Positions 53,372-62,547 of a stretch of DNA of 64,000 nt are shown here, piece by piece. Position numbers and translations under genes: made by a program. Positions within the stretch are counted from its first letter, which is position 1; every line of letters begins with the position of its first letter. Origin of the DNA: Lysinibacillus fusiformis (GTDB taxonomy: Bacteria; Bacillota; Bacilli; Bacillales_A; Planococcaceae); NCBI RefSeq assembly GCF_003049525.1, contig NZ_PYWL01000004.1, positions 186,001-250,000 of the forward strand. The letters are read 5' to 3'. Under the pieces are notes generated by a model. It saw nothing but the letters and a program-made list of their open reading frames with translations. It had not been told where the DNA came from and did not search any database.

Positions 53372-54479
53372 TTTTGGGCACCTTCTTTGATGAAAACTTC
53401 TTTTTTAATATAGCCAAGATCCATAACAAAATAGGGTAAATAAAAATAACGTAAAATGCTATATTGCCAAATACGGTGTTAATCGTATTGATTTCTGTAC
53501 GGGTTTGAATGATCATTGTGAAAATGAAAACGATGATGGAAAATATCCAAACAAATGTCGTGGCCCGTATTTTAACTAATCGAATGACCCCGCGATAAGC
53601 AGCCCATAAGTATAGACATAGATTCGGTATAATAATGAGCATCCAAAAACAAACAGCTATAAATTCAAACCGCTCTATAAAAGGGAAGCTAATAAAACTA
53701 AACAATGTTAATGTTGCCCAAATTGTTTTTAGTAATTTTCCCTCACTGTAATAAGCAATGGACACCATCATGACTACAACATAAATCAATGTTGTAAACA
53801 ACAGCCCTAAATGAACAGGCTTGCGGATATTTTTTTTGTCCTTTACAAAGGGATAAATAACATTTAAGATTTCGAAGCCGATAATGGTAAAGGTCATGGA
53901 ATGGGCACCCTTTAAAATGGAACGAATATCGTTTTCAAAAATTGGAAATAAACTTTCCGCAGAGGCATACTTCATTGGAAAGGCTAGCATCGGTAAAATC
54001 CATAGGGATAGTATGATGCTGAAAAAAGATACACCGACTATGACTCGAAGCCCACCTGTAAAGGCATAAATAATAATGATTAATAAAGTAGCTGACAGAA
54101 ACCATGTTCCAATACTAGGGAAAATCCATGCGTGGATCACTTCAATGTAATTACGCAAAACAGAAAAAAAGGCGACGGTGCAATAAGTGACATACAAAGC
54201 ATTTAAAAAATTGCCAATCCATTTTCCGAAAATATCTTGTTGAATACCATATAGATCATTGGAGCCGTAAATCTCTAAAGTTTTAATCATACAAAATGTG
54301 ACGATATGTGTAGCAATACCTGCTATAAGAACTGAAATCCATGCATCCTGCCTTGCATCTTGATAGATAATACGTTGAAATCCCTGTATGCCGACCCCAA
54401 TTTGAGCGCCGTGCACGACAAAAAAGAGCAAATAAGCGTTAATCATCTCTTTCGGGTTAAGTTGTATAGGATTATTCAT
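53358..54479 (-). CDS. GerB-type endospore germination permease
   Basis: A 373-residue protein with about ten membrane helices of the amino acid permease-like spore germination family: 'AYLLFFVVHGAQIGVGIQGF' near the start, and 'GFEILNVIYPFV' in the middle. It is the B subunit, which binds the germinant in receptors of known structure. It lies between the A and C genes of the operon (17 bases after the A-subunit stop). Which germinant is sensed cannot be told. Confidence 0.9.
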   Translation of the reverse strand: MNNPIQLNPKEMINAYLLFFVVHGAQIGVGIQGFQRIIYQDARQDAWISVLIAGIATHIVTFCMIKTLEIYGSNDLYGIQQDIFGKWIGNFLNALYVTYCTVAFFSVLRNYIEVIHAWIFPSIGTWFLSATLLIIIIYAFTGGLRVIVGVSFFSIILSLWILPMLAFPMKYASAESLFPIFENDIRSILKGAHSMTFTIIGFEILNVIYPFVKDKKNIRKPVHLGLLFTTLIYVVVMMVSIAYYSEGKLLKTIWATLTLFSFISFPFIERFEFIAVCFWMLIIIPNLCLYLWAAYRGVIRLVKIRATTFVWIFSIIVFIFTMIIQTRTEINTINTVFGNIAFYVIFIYPILLWILAILKKKFSSKKVPKNEQA

Positions 54480-54495
54480 TTATTTCACCTTCAGT

Positions 54496-56130
54496 TCAAC
54501 CTTTTTCCGGTTTTATTGGCTCAGGCTCGAATTTATTTTTATCCTTTGGTCTTGTTAACGCAGGTCTTTTCGCTGTATATGGAATAGGCATTCTAATAAT
54601 ACTATCCCTCATTTCTTTCAATCTTGGTGGATAGAAAGGAGACATATACGGAGCACCCAAGCTTGATTGACGTAAAAGATGAATAAGAATAAAGCAAAAA
54701 GCTAGCATGATGCCATAAAAACCCCAAAAGCCTGCAAGGATAATGATTGGGAAACGAATCAAACGAATGACATTGCCCATCATATAGCTCGGTGAAGTGA
54801 AGGATGCCAGTGCACTTAAAGCAATGATAATTAATAAAATATTACTCGTAATACCTGCCTGCACAGCTGCTGTTCCGATTACGATACCGCCAACGATACC
54901 AATAGTTTGTCCAATTTTAGTTGGTAGCCTTGCTCCAGCTTCTCGGAGTAATTCAATAATAAACTCTAATAATAATGCCTCGAATATAGGTGGGAAAGGA
55001 ACCAATGCTCTAGACTCACTTAATGGCACTAAAAAGGCTTGCGGAATGACTTCATAATGAAAAGTTAAAGCCGCCACGTAAAAAGGTGTTAAATAGACGG
55101 ATAAAAAGAAGGCAGTAAGTCGTAATAAACGAAGAAAGGTAGCAATTTGCCATCGTAAGTTTTGATCTTCCTGGCTTTGAAAAAACTCAGTAAATGCTTG
55201 CGGGCAAATGATGGCCATCGAGCTACCATCCACTAAAACACCCATTTTGCCATCTAATATCGCATCACAAAATCTATCTGGCCTTTCCGTCAGCAGAATA
55301 TGGGGGAATACTGACAATGAATTATCATCAATCATTTCTGCTAAAACGGCGCTATCAAGTAGCTCATCAATATACAGATTCGTAATTCGTTGGCGCATTG
55401 TATTGACCATTTGCTCATTAGCAATGCCATTCATATATAGTAGTGAGACCGAGGTATTGGTACGCGTGCCGATTTTTAGTTTTTCATTACAAAGATCAGG
55501 ACTTACTATGTAGCGACGGATCAAAGAAATATTGGTAGTTAAACTTTCATTAAACCCAACCTGTGTCCCAATTACTTGTGATTCATTTTCTGGTGCCGAT
55601 AATGATCTGGATTCTCGAGTAGCGATATTGCCAATAAGAACTTGGGAGCAGCCGTCTATATGAATAACGACAGATCCATTGACCATCGATTCTACTGTTT
55701 CCTGTAGTAGATTGGATGTTACAATTTCGGGGATAGAAAGAGTTACCTCAATGGCTTCTAGTGTTTCTTGAGGATTATTTAGCAAATTTGCGATAATGTC
55801 ATTGTTCAATGTCTGATCATCGACTAAATTATCTATATAAATAAGGGTAACATTCGGTGGGATTGCCTTAATGATTAAATCTGCTGCGTTATTCGTCGCG
55901 TTTCGAATCGACTGAATAAAATGATCCGTTGTCGGGGCGATCCTTACAAGACTTTCTTTTTCTTTTGGTGCCTCTTCGAAGGAGTGTGGTTGATTTTTAT
56001 TGAAAGGTAGTTTAAATTTCATGCTGAATTGTAGGCTCCCTTCATAGTTAACTTCGATTATAGATTTAACATTTGAAGGATATTCTATACTTATTTCATG
56101 CTTTTTCAGTCTAAACATTGTCAGCAACAT
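54496..56130 (-). CDS. GerA-type spore germination protein
   Basis: A protein of about 540 residues: soluble N-terminal domain ('IIKAIPPNVTLIYIDNLVDD', 'VEGRDLV'-like middle), then a membrane part with 'RESRALVPFPPIFEALLLEF' and 'LLREAGARLPTKIGQTIGIV', typical of GerAA. It forms the A subunit of the receptor and a likely ion channel. Both ATG 56130 and ATG 56118 lack a good ribosome site, so the start is uncertain. The divergent leader/acetyltransferase unit begins 60 bases upstream. Confidence 0.88.
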   Translation of the reverse strand: MLLTMFRLKKHEISIEYPSNVKSIIEVNYEGSLQFSMKFKLPFNKNQPHSFEEAPKEKESLVRIAPTTDHFIQSIRNATNNAADLIIKAIPPNVTLIYIDNLVDDQTLNNDIIANLLNNPQETLEAIEVTLSIPEIVTSNLLQETVESMVNGSVVIHIDGCSQVLIGNIATRESRSLSAPENESQVIGTQVGFNESLTTNISLIRRYIVSPDLCNEKLKIGTRTNTSVSLLYMNGIANEQMVNTMRQRITNLYIDELLDSAVLAEMIDDNSLSVFPHILLTERPDRFCDAILDGKMGVLVDGSSMAIICPQAFTEFFQSQEDQNLRWQIATFLRLLRLTAFFLSVYLTPFYVAALTFHYEVIPQAFLVPLSESRALVPFPPIFEALLLEFIIELLREAGARLPTKIGQTIGIVGGIVIGTAAVQAGITSNILLIIIALSALASFTSPSYMMGNVIRLIRFPIIILAGFWGFYGIMLAFCFILIHLLRQSSLGAPYMSPFYPPRLKEMRDSIIRMPIPYTAKRPALTRPKDKNKFEPEPIKPEKG

Positions 56131-56188
56131 TTAACAGAAAGTGGTAAGATTAGTGTATTCTTAAAAACAGAAGGGAGATTAGACATTT

Positions 56189-56215
56189 ATGCTAAAACTT
56201 ATTATCGCAAATTAA
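56189..56215 (+). CDS. Eight-codon leader peptide of the attenuator
   Basis: ATG CTA AAA CTT ATT ATC GCA AAT TAA (MLKLIIAN) follows AAGGGAG by eleven bases. Two hairpins lie between it and the acetyltransferase gene, the layout of a ribosome-mediated attenuator in which drug-stalled translation of the short ORF alters folding downstream. Confidence 0.5.
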   Translation: MLKLIIAN

Positions 56216-56232
56216 ATTCCCATGAATTTAAT

Positions 56233-56289
56233 AAAAGGGCTATTCTATCATGTTTGAAACATGATAGGTCTATTTAGTATTGCCCTTTT
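56233..56289 (+). promoter_or_regulatory. First leader hairpin
   Basis: Outer helix AAAAGGGC (56233-56240) with GCCCTTTT (56282-56289), and inside it a perfect CTATCATGTTT/AAACATGATAG helix (56245-56267). The 3' TTTT makes it a possible early terminator or anti-terminator partner. It begins 18 bases after the leader stop. Confidence 0.55.
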
Positions 56290-56383
56290 GCGATAACGTA
56301 GAGAAGCATAATTTTGTCTGATCCATATAAACAGATACTATCGTAGCCACTAAAGTGGTTAACGTTGTTTTCTGTATATAAGC

Positions 56384-56420
56384 AAAGACTTTATGAGGTT
56401 TCCTCATAGAGTCTTTTTCT
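56384..56420 (+). terminator. Leader terminator before the acetyltransferase gene
   Basis: A 15-bp stem, AAAGACTTTATGAGG (56384-56398) with its complement (56402-56416), followed by TTCTGTTTTT. It lies 66 bases before the gene start, so the gene is expressed only when this terminator is avoided or leaky. Confidence 0.85.
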
Positions 56421-56485
56421 GTTTTTAGGAGGTGATCATTCCAATAATAATGATGTATGAATAGATAAAATCGGAGGGAATAAAC

Positions 56486-57367
56486 ATGGAAAAGTACAAA
56501 TTAGTTAGCGATTATCGTCATGATGATCGATTAAAGGAAAGCTTTAATGATTTAGCGATAAAAACGTTTGGGTTGGATTTTCGATATTGGTATAACAAAG
56601 GGTATTGGAACGACCAATATATTCCTTATTCATTTGTTCAAGAAGGAAAAGTCATTGCGAATGCTTCTGTTTATAAAATGTCGATTCGCATAAACGGCGA
56701 GCAATTAAAGGGGATTCAGATTGGTACGGTGATGACCGATGAACATTATCGTCATCAAGGCTTGGCAAAGCAGCTGATGCTGCATATCATGAAAGAGTAC
56801 GAAGGAGCCTGTGATTTCATGTATCTCTTTGCCAACGAAACGGTACTAGATTTTTATCCGAAGTTTGGCTTTACTCGTATACATGAAAGTGAATTCAGCT
56901 TAGACCTTACAGCAAGTCCTATTCAACGACAGCAGACCAGCGTCCAACAGCTGACAGTTGAGCAAGATTTAGCACTCCTTGAGGATTATGCAAAAAATCG
57001 ATATAACCATTCAAGTATGATTGCTGTTGAGCAAAATGAAAGTTTATTAATGTTTTATTGTACGTTAGTTTTCCCGCATGCCATTTATTATTTAGAAGAA
57101 TTAGAAACAATAGTGTTCATGGAGGAAGAGGAGGGGGTGTTAAATATTTTTGATATCATCTCCTTACAGCCCATTCATATAGAGGAGTTGTTGGCCAATA
57201 TTGTGAAAGATTCTACCCAAAAAGTGGTGTTTTATTTCACGCCGGAGTTTACCTTGAATGGCATGACCGCGACCATCCAACCTAATGATGACGACGCTTT
57301 ATTTGTTCTTTCAAAAAAGGCGATTCTGCAAGGGAATTTCATGTTCCCTTTAACTTCGCATTGTTAA
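56486..57367 (+). CDS. GNAT acetyltransferase (Eis-like two-part)
   Basis: A 293-residue protein. N-terminal GNAT fold with acetyl-CoA loop 'VMTDEHYRHQGLAKQLMLHI' (VxT-x4-R-x2-G-x-A) and 'FYPKFGFTRIHESEF'; the C-terminal 140 residues are a second domain as in Eis-type enzymes, which acetylate aminoglycosides or other amines. CGGAGGG lies seven to eight bases before the ATG. It is preceded by a leader peptide and terminators, which suggests induction by a translation inhibitor. The substrate is not known. Confidence 0.85.
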   Translation: MEKYKLVSDYRHDDRLKESFNDLAIKTFGLDFRYWYNKGYWNDQYIPYSFVQEGKVIANASVYKMSIRINGEQLKGIQIGTVMTDEHYRHQGLAKQLMLHIMKEYEGACDFMYLFANETVLDFYPKFGFTRIHESEFSLDLTASPIQRQQTSVQQLTVEQDLALLEDYAKNRYNHSSMIAVEQNESLLMFYCTLVFPHAIYYLEELETIVFMEEEEGVLNIFDIISLQPIHIEELLANIVKDSTQKVVFYFTPEFTLNGMTATIQPNDDDALFVLSKKAILQGNFMFPLTSHC

Positions 57368-57396
57368 TGGGAAGAGGTTGAAACAAACAATGCGCA

Positions 57397-57422
57397 AGCC
57401 TGTACCTTAAAAAGTACGGGCT
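57397..57422 (+). terminator. Terminator of the acetyltransferase gene
   Basis: AGCCTGTAC pairs with GTACGGGCT (one G-U), then ATTTTTAC. Confidence 0.8.
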
Positions 57423-57513
57423 ATTTTTACAACTTTTAATGTTTTGTCAAATAACTGTAACATTGCTGTTTTACGATACAACCATCAGTTAAATGGAAAT
57501 GAGGTAAAACACA

Positions 57514-58056
57514 ATGAAAAAAATCAGTATTCTATTACTTACCGTTATTTTAGCCCTTTATATGGTCAAGCTATTTGGACAAGGCCATCAAGACGAAGTT
57601 GAATTTATTGATGAAATAGCACCAATAGCCGTTGCATTAAATAAGCAAGATCAAGAGATATTGCCTAGTGTAATTATTGCGCAGGCTATATTGGAGTCGA
57701 ATTACGGTAAAAGTGAATTAGCGGTTAATGCAAATAACCTGTTTGGGATTAAAGGTAGGTATCATGGAAAGTCTATTAAAATGCCGACAGTTGAATATGA
57801 ACAAAATAAAAGCTTTACAACTGAAGCAGAATTTAGAGCTTACCCTGATTGGAAAAGTGCATTAAAGGACCATCGTCAGCTATTATTAGAGGGTACCAGT
57901 TGGAATGCACAACAATACCAAGAGGTTCTGGCTGCTTCAACCTATCAAGAGGCTGCCTATGCCTTGAAAAAAAGCAATTACTCGACAGATCCTTTATATC
58001 CCGAAAAATTAATTGCTATTATCGAGCAATATAATCTGGAAAAATATGATGATTAG
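57514..58056 (+). CDS. Exported glucosaminidase-type (GH73) cell-wall hydrolase
   Basis: A 180-residue protein with an N-terminal membrane anchor or signal ('ISILLLTVILALYMVKLFGQ'), then a GH73 domain: 'ILPSVIIAQAILESNYGKSE' (catalytic Glu), 'NANNLFGIKGRY', 'FRAYPDWKSALKDHRQLLLE' and 'TDPLYPEKLIAIIEQYNL'. It cleaves the glycan chains of peptidoglycan, as LytG/FlgJ-type enzymes do. It is close to the minimum size, with no wall-binding repeats. The stop is 12 bases before the response-regulator gene, so the three genes form an operon. Confidence 0.87.
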   Translation: MKKISILLLTVILALYMVKLFGQGHQDEVEFIDEIAPIAVALNKQDQEILPSVIIAQAILESNYGKSELAVNANNLFGIKGRYHGKSIKMPTVEYEQNKSFTTEAEFRAYPDWKSALKDHRQLLLEGTSWNAQQYQEVLAASTYQEAAYALKKSNYSTDPLYPEKLIAIIEQYNLEKYDD

Positions 58057-58067
58057 GAGTTTCATAC

Positions 58068-58706
58068 ATGAATATTCTCATTGCAGATGATGAAGTAGAT
58101 ATGTTAAAGATTTTACAAAACTATTTTCAAAGAGAAGGGTTCACGGTTTTTACTGCAACAAATGGAGAGGAAGCACTTACCGTTTTTTATCAAGAAAGAA
58201 TTGATTTGGCCATTTTAGATTGGATGATGCCTAAAGTAGATGGGATGATGGTTTGTCGTGAAATGAAAAGAACACAAAAGATTAAGGTCTTAATGCTTAC
58301 AGCAAGGGACACAGGTGAAGATGAATTTAAGGCGTTAGCAGATGGGGCTGACGATTATGTCAATAAACCCTTTTATCCTAAGGTACTAATAATGAGGGCA
58401 AAAAAATTACTGCAAATTGAAGCTATTCAACAACTGCATGATGTGTCCTTCGATGTTACAAGTAAACGTGTTTGGCGAGCAGGGACAGAAATAGAGTTAA
58501 CGAAAACGGAATTCGAGCTGTTACGAATTTTTAGTCAAAATCGGAGACAAATTTTGACGAGAGATCAATTACTAGATTTAGTGTGGGGATTGGACTATAT
58601 GGGAGATCCACGAACAGTGGACACACATATTCGACGATTGCGAGAAAAAATAGGAGAGAACATTATCCAAACACACAGAGGTATTGGATATAGTACAAGC
58701 GAATGA
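58068..58706 (+). CDS. OmpR-family response regulator
   Basis: A 212-residue regulator: receiver domain (1-115) with acidic pair 'ADDEVD', phospho-acceptor Asp51 in 'LAILDWMMPKVDG', and Lys in 'DDYVNKPFYPKVL'; winged-helix DNA-binding domain (125-212, 'TKTEFELLRIFSQNRRQILT', 'DPRTVDTHIRRLREKIG'). It is phosphorylated by the kinase encoded just after it (ATGA overlap). Operon position suggests control of the wall hydrolase or of envelope homeostasis (inference). Confidence 0.93.
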   Translation: MNILIADDEVDMLKILQNYFQREGFTVFTATNGEEALTVFYQERIDLAILDWMMPKVDGMMVCREMKRTQKIKVLMLTARDTGEDEFKALADGADDYVNKPFYPKVLIMRAKKLLQIEAIQQLHDVSFDVTSKRVWRAGTEIELTKTEFELLRIFSQNRRQILTRDQLLDLVWGLDYMGDPRTVDTHIRRLREKIGENIIQTHRGIGYSTSE

Positions 58707-60037
58707 AACAAAAAATCGGCACAAAACTAACCATTTATATTACTTTAGTAGTTATTCTTACATTTTCGATATCCCTTGTTGTAAGCCAGTTTTTCCTCCC
58801 TAAATATTATCTATATCAGCTGAATAAAAAAGTATCAGAAGCCTTTGAAACTTATCAAATTTTAGAGGATGTAGAATTGGTGAAGCGACAATTTGATGTC
58901 ACGATTGTAGCAGTCCCATTGGAGGACTCCATCAATGACCTGAATGATAATTTAAGACTTCAACTGGCGAGAGAGCACATAGCCTTAAATAAATTTTGGG
59001 TCTCCGAGGAAGTACTACAAACTATCTCGGAGGATAAAATTGTAGGTAAGCTCTATGATCAGGGGAAACAAAAGTCCAGCTTTATTGTGCATTATGCGAA
59101 AGAAGGGGATCAGCTTGTCATGATTGGAGCCTCTATGGCCCATTTTACAGATATAGCCTATTTTATTAATCGTTTTAATTTAGCCTTTCTAATTGTAAGC
59201 ATTTTAATTATTATAATGGTCACGGCGCTACTATCTCGGAAAATAACCAATCCATTGCATGAATTGCAACAAGTTGCAAAGGAGATTGGGGAACTGAATT
59301 TTCAACAAGCTACCATTCAAACAGGTGATGAAATCGAAGAGTTAGCAAAGAGCATTAATAAAATGAGTACAACGCTTGAATCAGCGCAGCAATTATTAAC
59401 ACAACGGAATCTAGATTTAAAACAATTTATGATCGGCTTAACACATGAGTTGAAAACGCCTCTCGCTCTAATCAATGTATACTCAAGTGGGATTGAAGAT
59501 GGGTTGGATGATGGTACCTATTTAACAGTTATACATCAGCAAGTGGATCGTATGGAGAAAATCATTACAGATATGCTTTATTATGCCCGAACAGAAGAAA
59601 ATGCTTTGAACCTATCACGTTTTGACTTTTACCAGCTACTACAAGAAATCATCCAAAGCTATCAGCCTTTGCAGGGGGAAAAACAGATTTTTCTTCAATC
59701 GGACGTAACTGAATTTATGCTCAATAGTGAGAAGGAAAAGGTCTATTATATTGTAGAAAATTTGGTGAGCAATGCACTAAAATATACATCAGACATGGAA
59801 ATACAGATTTCCTTTACTTCGGGCATATTCGAAATAAGTAATCATACAACGCTACAAGATATTTCTAAAATATGGCAACCGTTCTATGTAGGTGAAAGCT
59901 CTCGAAATAAGCATTTCTCTGGAACAGGGCTTGGTCTCGCTACAGTGAAAAGTATTGCCGAACAGCTAGACTTTGTAACGGAATCCACACTATCAAATGG
60001 AAAAATAACGTTTACGATAGATTTTACAAGCAAGTAA
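58703..60037 (+). CDS. Sensor histidine kinase
   Basis: A 444-residue kinase: TM1 about 9-29, extracellular sensor domain of about 120 residues, TM2 about 155-178, HAMP (180-235), HisKA with His248 in 'LTHELKTPLALINVYSSG', and HATPase with N box 'ENLVSNALKYT' and G box 'GTGLGLATVKS'. It should autophosphorylate and signal to the response regulator, which overlaps it by four bases. Signal unknown; the adjacent glucosaminidase hints at a cell-wall cue. Confidence 0.92.
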   Translation: MKQKIGTKLTIYITLVVILTFSISLVVSQFFLPKYYLYQLNKKVSEAFETYQILEDVELVKRQFDVTIVAVPLEDSINDLNDNLRLQLAREHIALNKFWVSEEVLQTISEDKIVGKLYDQGKQKSSFIVHYAKEGDQLVMIGASMAHFTDIAYFINRFNLAFLIVSILIIIMVTALLSRKITNPLHELQQVAKEIGELNFQQATIQTGDEIEELAKSINKMSTTLESAQQLLTQRNLDLKQFMIGLTHELKTPLALINVYSSGIEDGLDDGTYLTVIHQQVDRMEKIITDMLYYARTEENALNLSRFDFYQLLQEIIQSYQPLQGEKQIFLQSDVTEFMLNSEKEKVYYIVENLVSNALKYTSDMEIQISFTSGIFEISNHTTLQDISKIWQPFYVGESSRNKHFSGTGLGLATVKSIAEQLDFVTESTLSNGKITFTIDFTSK

Positions 60038-60057
60038 TAACCATAGGTGGTGAATGC

Positions 60058-60144
60058 ATGAAAACACGGTTTAGGTATATTCCTAAACCGTGTTCAGACA
60101 GAAGACAAACATCTTGTTCAATTAAATACTATGTTTGGAATTAA
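60058..60144 (+). CDS. Possible 28-residue peptide after the kinase gene
   Basis: AGGTGG lies seven bases before an ATG that opens 28 codons (MKTRFRYIPKPCSDRRQTSC then SIKYYVWN). It lies 20 bases after the kinase stop, but its 5' half coincides with a perfect 13-bp terminator hairpin, which weighs against a real gene. Recorded as possible only. Confidence 0.2.
   Translation: MKTRFRYIPKPCSDRRQTSCSIKYYVWN
60063..60094 (-). terminator. Terminator between the kinase and phzF-like genes
   Basis: AACACGGTTTAGG (60063-60075) pairs perfectly with 60082-60094. The minus-strand tail is TTTTCAT, so it mainly ends the phzF-like transcript. Confidence 0.75.
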
Positions 60145-60185
60145 AACGTAGAAAATCTACAGTCTAAGGTTGAGAAATGATATTC

Positions 60186-61040
60186 TTAACCTTTTTCTAT
60201 ATTTAAAGACTTAGTTTCACAGTAATAGCCTTTGCCGCCAACATAAACTTTTTCTATTTCATTCTTGCTATTAGTTGCTAATTTCACTAATATTTCGGAA
60301 GGCGAGTGTAAAGAATAACCTTGTTCAAATACATAGACTTCTTTTTGCAAATGGTGCTGTTCATAAAGGTAGCAAGCTAATGCACCGTTTGAAGTTCCAG
60401 TCGCCGCTTCTTCATTGATATCGTATAGTGGAGCAAAATTTCTGCATATTATTCGATCGTCATTAAACGTATATACATGCATCCCGACAACATGATAATA
60501 CTGGCTGATTTCTTTAATCTTTTCAAAATTAGGTTGCAGTGCATGTAATTGTGTTTCACTTATTATAGGAATTAAAATATCTTTTAAGCCGGTGGAGACA
60601 ATTTGAATCGGGTATTGATTGTCTATAGCTTTACTGTCAATACAGTCGATAAACTCGTTTGGAGATATAACATCATAAAATTTCGGTTTGTTTTGTTCCA
60701 TGAATATGATGTCATCTTTTATCGTAATAGTAAGAACACCGCTGTTTGTTTCAATCGTATAGCGATCCTTGAAAAGTTTATTAAAATGCATCAGTATTGT
60801 GAAAGAGCCAATTGTGGCATGACCACATAAATCAACCTCTTCTTTTGGTGTAAAATATTCAAATTTATAATCAGCCATTTCAGATGCTGATATAAATGCG
60901 GTTTCCGCATAGCCCAGTTGTTTGGCTATGGCCATTTTTTGAGTAATGGTCAATGTATTTTCATTCAATACCACTCCTGCTTTATTTCCGCCTTGATGAT
61001 CCTTGCTAAATGCACTTGCAACGTAAACAGATATTTTCAT
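60186..61040 (-). CDS. PhzF-family isomerase/epimerase-like protein
   Basis: A 284-residue two-domain protein with the family marks 'GGNKAGVVLNENTLT', catalytic-type Glu46 in 'LGYAETAFIS', 'VDLCGHATIGSFTILMHF' and 'EEAATGTSNGALACYLYEQ'. PhzF members isomerise phenazine precursors or act as amino-acid-derived enol isomerases; most Bacillales members have no known substrate. GGAAGG precedes the ATG. No phenazine gene is nearby, so phenazine synthesis is unlikely. Confidence 0.85.
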   Translation of the reverse strand: MKISVYVASAFSKDHQGGNKAGVVLNENTLTITQKMAIAKQLGYAETAFISASEMADYKFEYFTPKEEVDLCGHATIGSFTILMHFNKLFKDRYTIETNSGVLTITIKDDIIFMEQNKPKFYDVISPNEFIDCIDSKAIDNQYPIQIVSTGLKDILIPIISETQLHALQPNFEKIKEISQYYHVVGMHVYTFNDDRIICRNFAPLYDINEEAATGTSNGALACYLYEQHHLQKEVYVFEQGYSLHSPSEILVKLATNSKNEIEKVYVGGKGYYCETKSLNIEKG

Positions 61041-61204
61041 AAGACTCTTCCTTCCTCATTTATAGTGAATAGTAGCATAGAAATTACTAATTAAAAATAT
61101 TTTTGGATATATTTTCCGTAAAGCAAGAGACAAATTATTTTAGCATCTGAAATCCTCAAAAATAGTTTGTCTACAGTCTGACACACGGTTGGAACATTCC
61201 GTTT

Positions 61205-62413
61205 TCACCTACTAGGAAGAACGCGGATCGTAGCTGATTCCGTTTTTGTTTTAACCTTTAACGTCAGCCCCATGATAACGATGATTATAAATAATAAGGT
61301 GAAAAGGGCAACGTCAAATGTATTCGTTATATCTTTGATGACACCAACAAGCATTGGAATGATGCCGCTAATGATATAGCCACCAAATTGAATCATCGCT
61401 GTCCATTCACTTGCCTCTTTTGGTGTAGTCGTTGCATCTAAAGGTAAAATCATTGCTAATGGAAATAAGCCACCAGCACCGATGCCCGTTAACATCGCAC
61501 AGAAAATAGGTGAGATTCCGCCCATAATTAACATCATAATGCCAATAAAGGAGCTTGAAGCACAAAGTAGCATCCATGGCTTTCTCTTTAAACTATTATT
61601 TATTAAGATGGGAATGATAAAGCTACAAATCATTTGCATGATTGAAAAAATAGTGACCGTTGTTGCGGCGTAAGCGTCACTATATCCCATATCCTGTACT
61701 TTAGGAGCGAGCCATGTCGCCAGGGAGTAATAAACGCCAGATTGTAAACCGAACATGATCATAAGAAGCCAAACATATCGGTTTCCCCAAGGTAGTCGAC
61801 TTTTTTGACTTGTAGAATTCTCTAAGGATTCTTGAGATTGCTTAGATTTTTTAATAATAGGAATCCAAACTATGATCCCCATAAGAGCGAATACCGACCA
61901 TATCGCTAAAGCTGCGTTCCAGGATTGATGAAAAGCATGCATAGCAGGCACAACTAAACCAGCACTTAAAGACGCTCCAATTCCCATACCCGCGGAATAT
62001 ACACCGATCATTGTAGAAGAATATTTAGGAAATTCCTTTTTGATATAGCCTGAAATCAGTGGACCTGTTATGGCAATACCTATCCCACTAAGAATAGCGG
62101 TTACTAATAAAAATAAAGGAAAAGTTGCCACTAACCGTAAAGCTGTTGATACACCAATTAATAAAACGGATAACCCAATCGTCCATTCGATACCCCATTT
62201 TTCACTTAGCTTGCCTGCCAATGGTGCAAAAATCCCCATACAAAATACGGGAAGTGCCGTTAATAAACTGACAACAACACTCGTCATCTGCAAATCCATT
62301 TGTATATTTTTCAATACTGGCGAGATAGATGTTATTGAAGCTCGTAGATTCATAGACAGTATAAACAAAGAAAAAACGCTCCAAATTATCGGAAAGTTTT
62401 TTGATTTCGCCAT
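61205..62413 (-). CDS. CynX/NimT-family MFS transporter, regulated by the divergent XRE-cupin gene
   Basis: A 402-residue 12-helix permease ('ALPVFCMGIFAPLAGKLSEK', 'GIGIAITGPLISGYIKKEF', 'GAGGLFPLAMILPLDATTTP'), paralogous to the transporter at 21.4 kb. The frame opens at GTG 62425, but GAGGTG is nine bases before ATG 62413. It is transcribed away from an XRE-cupin regulator that shares its promoter region, so that regulator probably controls it. Substrate unknown. Confidence 0.83.
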   Translation of the reverse strand: MAKSKNFPIIWSVFSLFILSMNLRASITSISPVLKNIQMDLQMTSVVVSLLTALPVFCMGIFAPLAGKLSEKWGIEWTIGLSVLLIGVSTALRLVATFPLFLLVTAILSGIGIAITGPLISGYIKKEFPKYSSTMIGVYSAGMGIGASLSAGLVVPAMHAFHQSWNAALAIWSVFALMGIIVWIPIIKKSKQSQESLENSTSQKSRLPWGNRYVWLLMIMFGLQSGVYYSLATWLAPKVQDMGYSDAYAATTVTIFSIMQMICSFIIPILINNSLKRKPWMLLCASSSFIGIMMLIMGGISPIFCAMLTGIGAGGLFPLAMILPLDATTTPKEASEWTAMIQFGGYIISGIIPMLVGVIKDITNTFDVALFTLLFIIIVIMGLTLKVKTKTESATIRVLPSR

Positions 62414-62439
62414 CACTGAAAACACCTCTTTTAGTTATT

Positions 62440-62530
62440 ATTTGATATACTATAGTTAACTTTTAGTTTTTAAAATAAACTATAATTAATCGACTTGTAT
62501 ACTATAATATACTATTTATACAAAGTCAAT
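62440..62530. promoter_or_regulatory. Divergent control region with palindromes
   Basis: About 120 AT-rich bases between the divergent starts contain two near-repeats of ACTATA(A/G)TTAA and a partial palindrome, TTGTATACTATAATATACTA followed by TTTATACAA, around a TATAAT. These are candidate sites for the XRE regulator; no single operator can be fixed by eye. Confidence 0.4.
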
Positions 62531-62547
62531 GAAAGGGGTGCAAACTA

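Noticed and set aside
56420..56470. Second leader ORF (GTGATCATTCC...) before the acetyltransferase
   Set aside because: The GTG abuts AGGAG with no spacing and the nearby ATGs lie too far from it; no convincing translation start.
60058..60144. 28-codon peptide as a signal peptide for the adjacent kinase
   Set aside because: A ribosome site exists, but the 5' half is a perfect terminator hairpin and the composition shows no export or signal features; kept only as a low-confidence feature.
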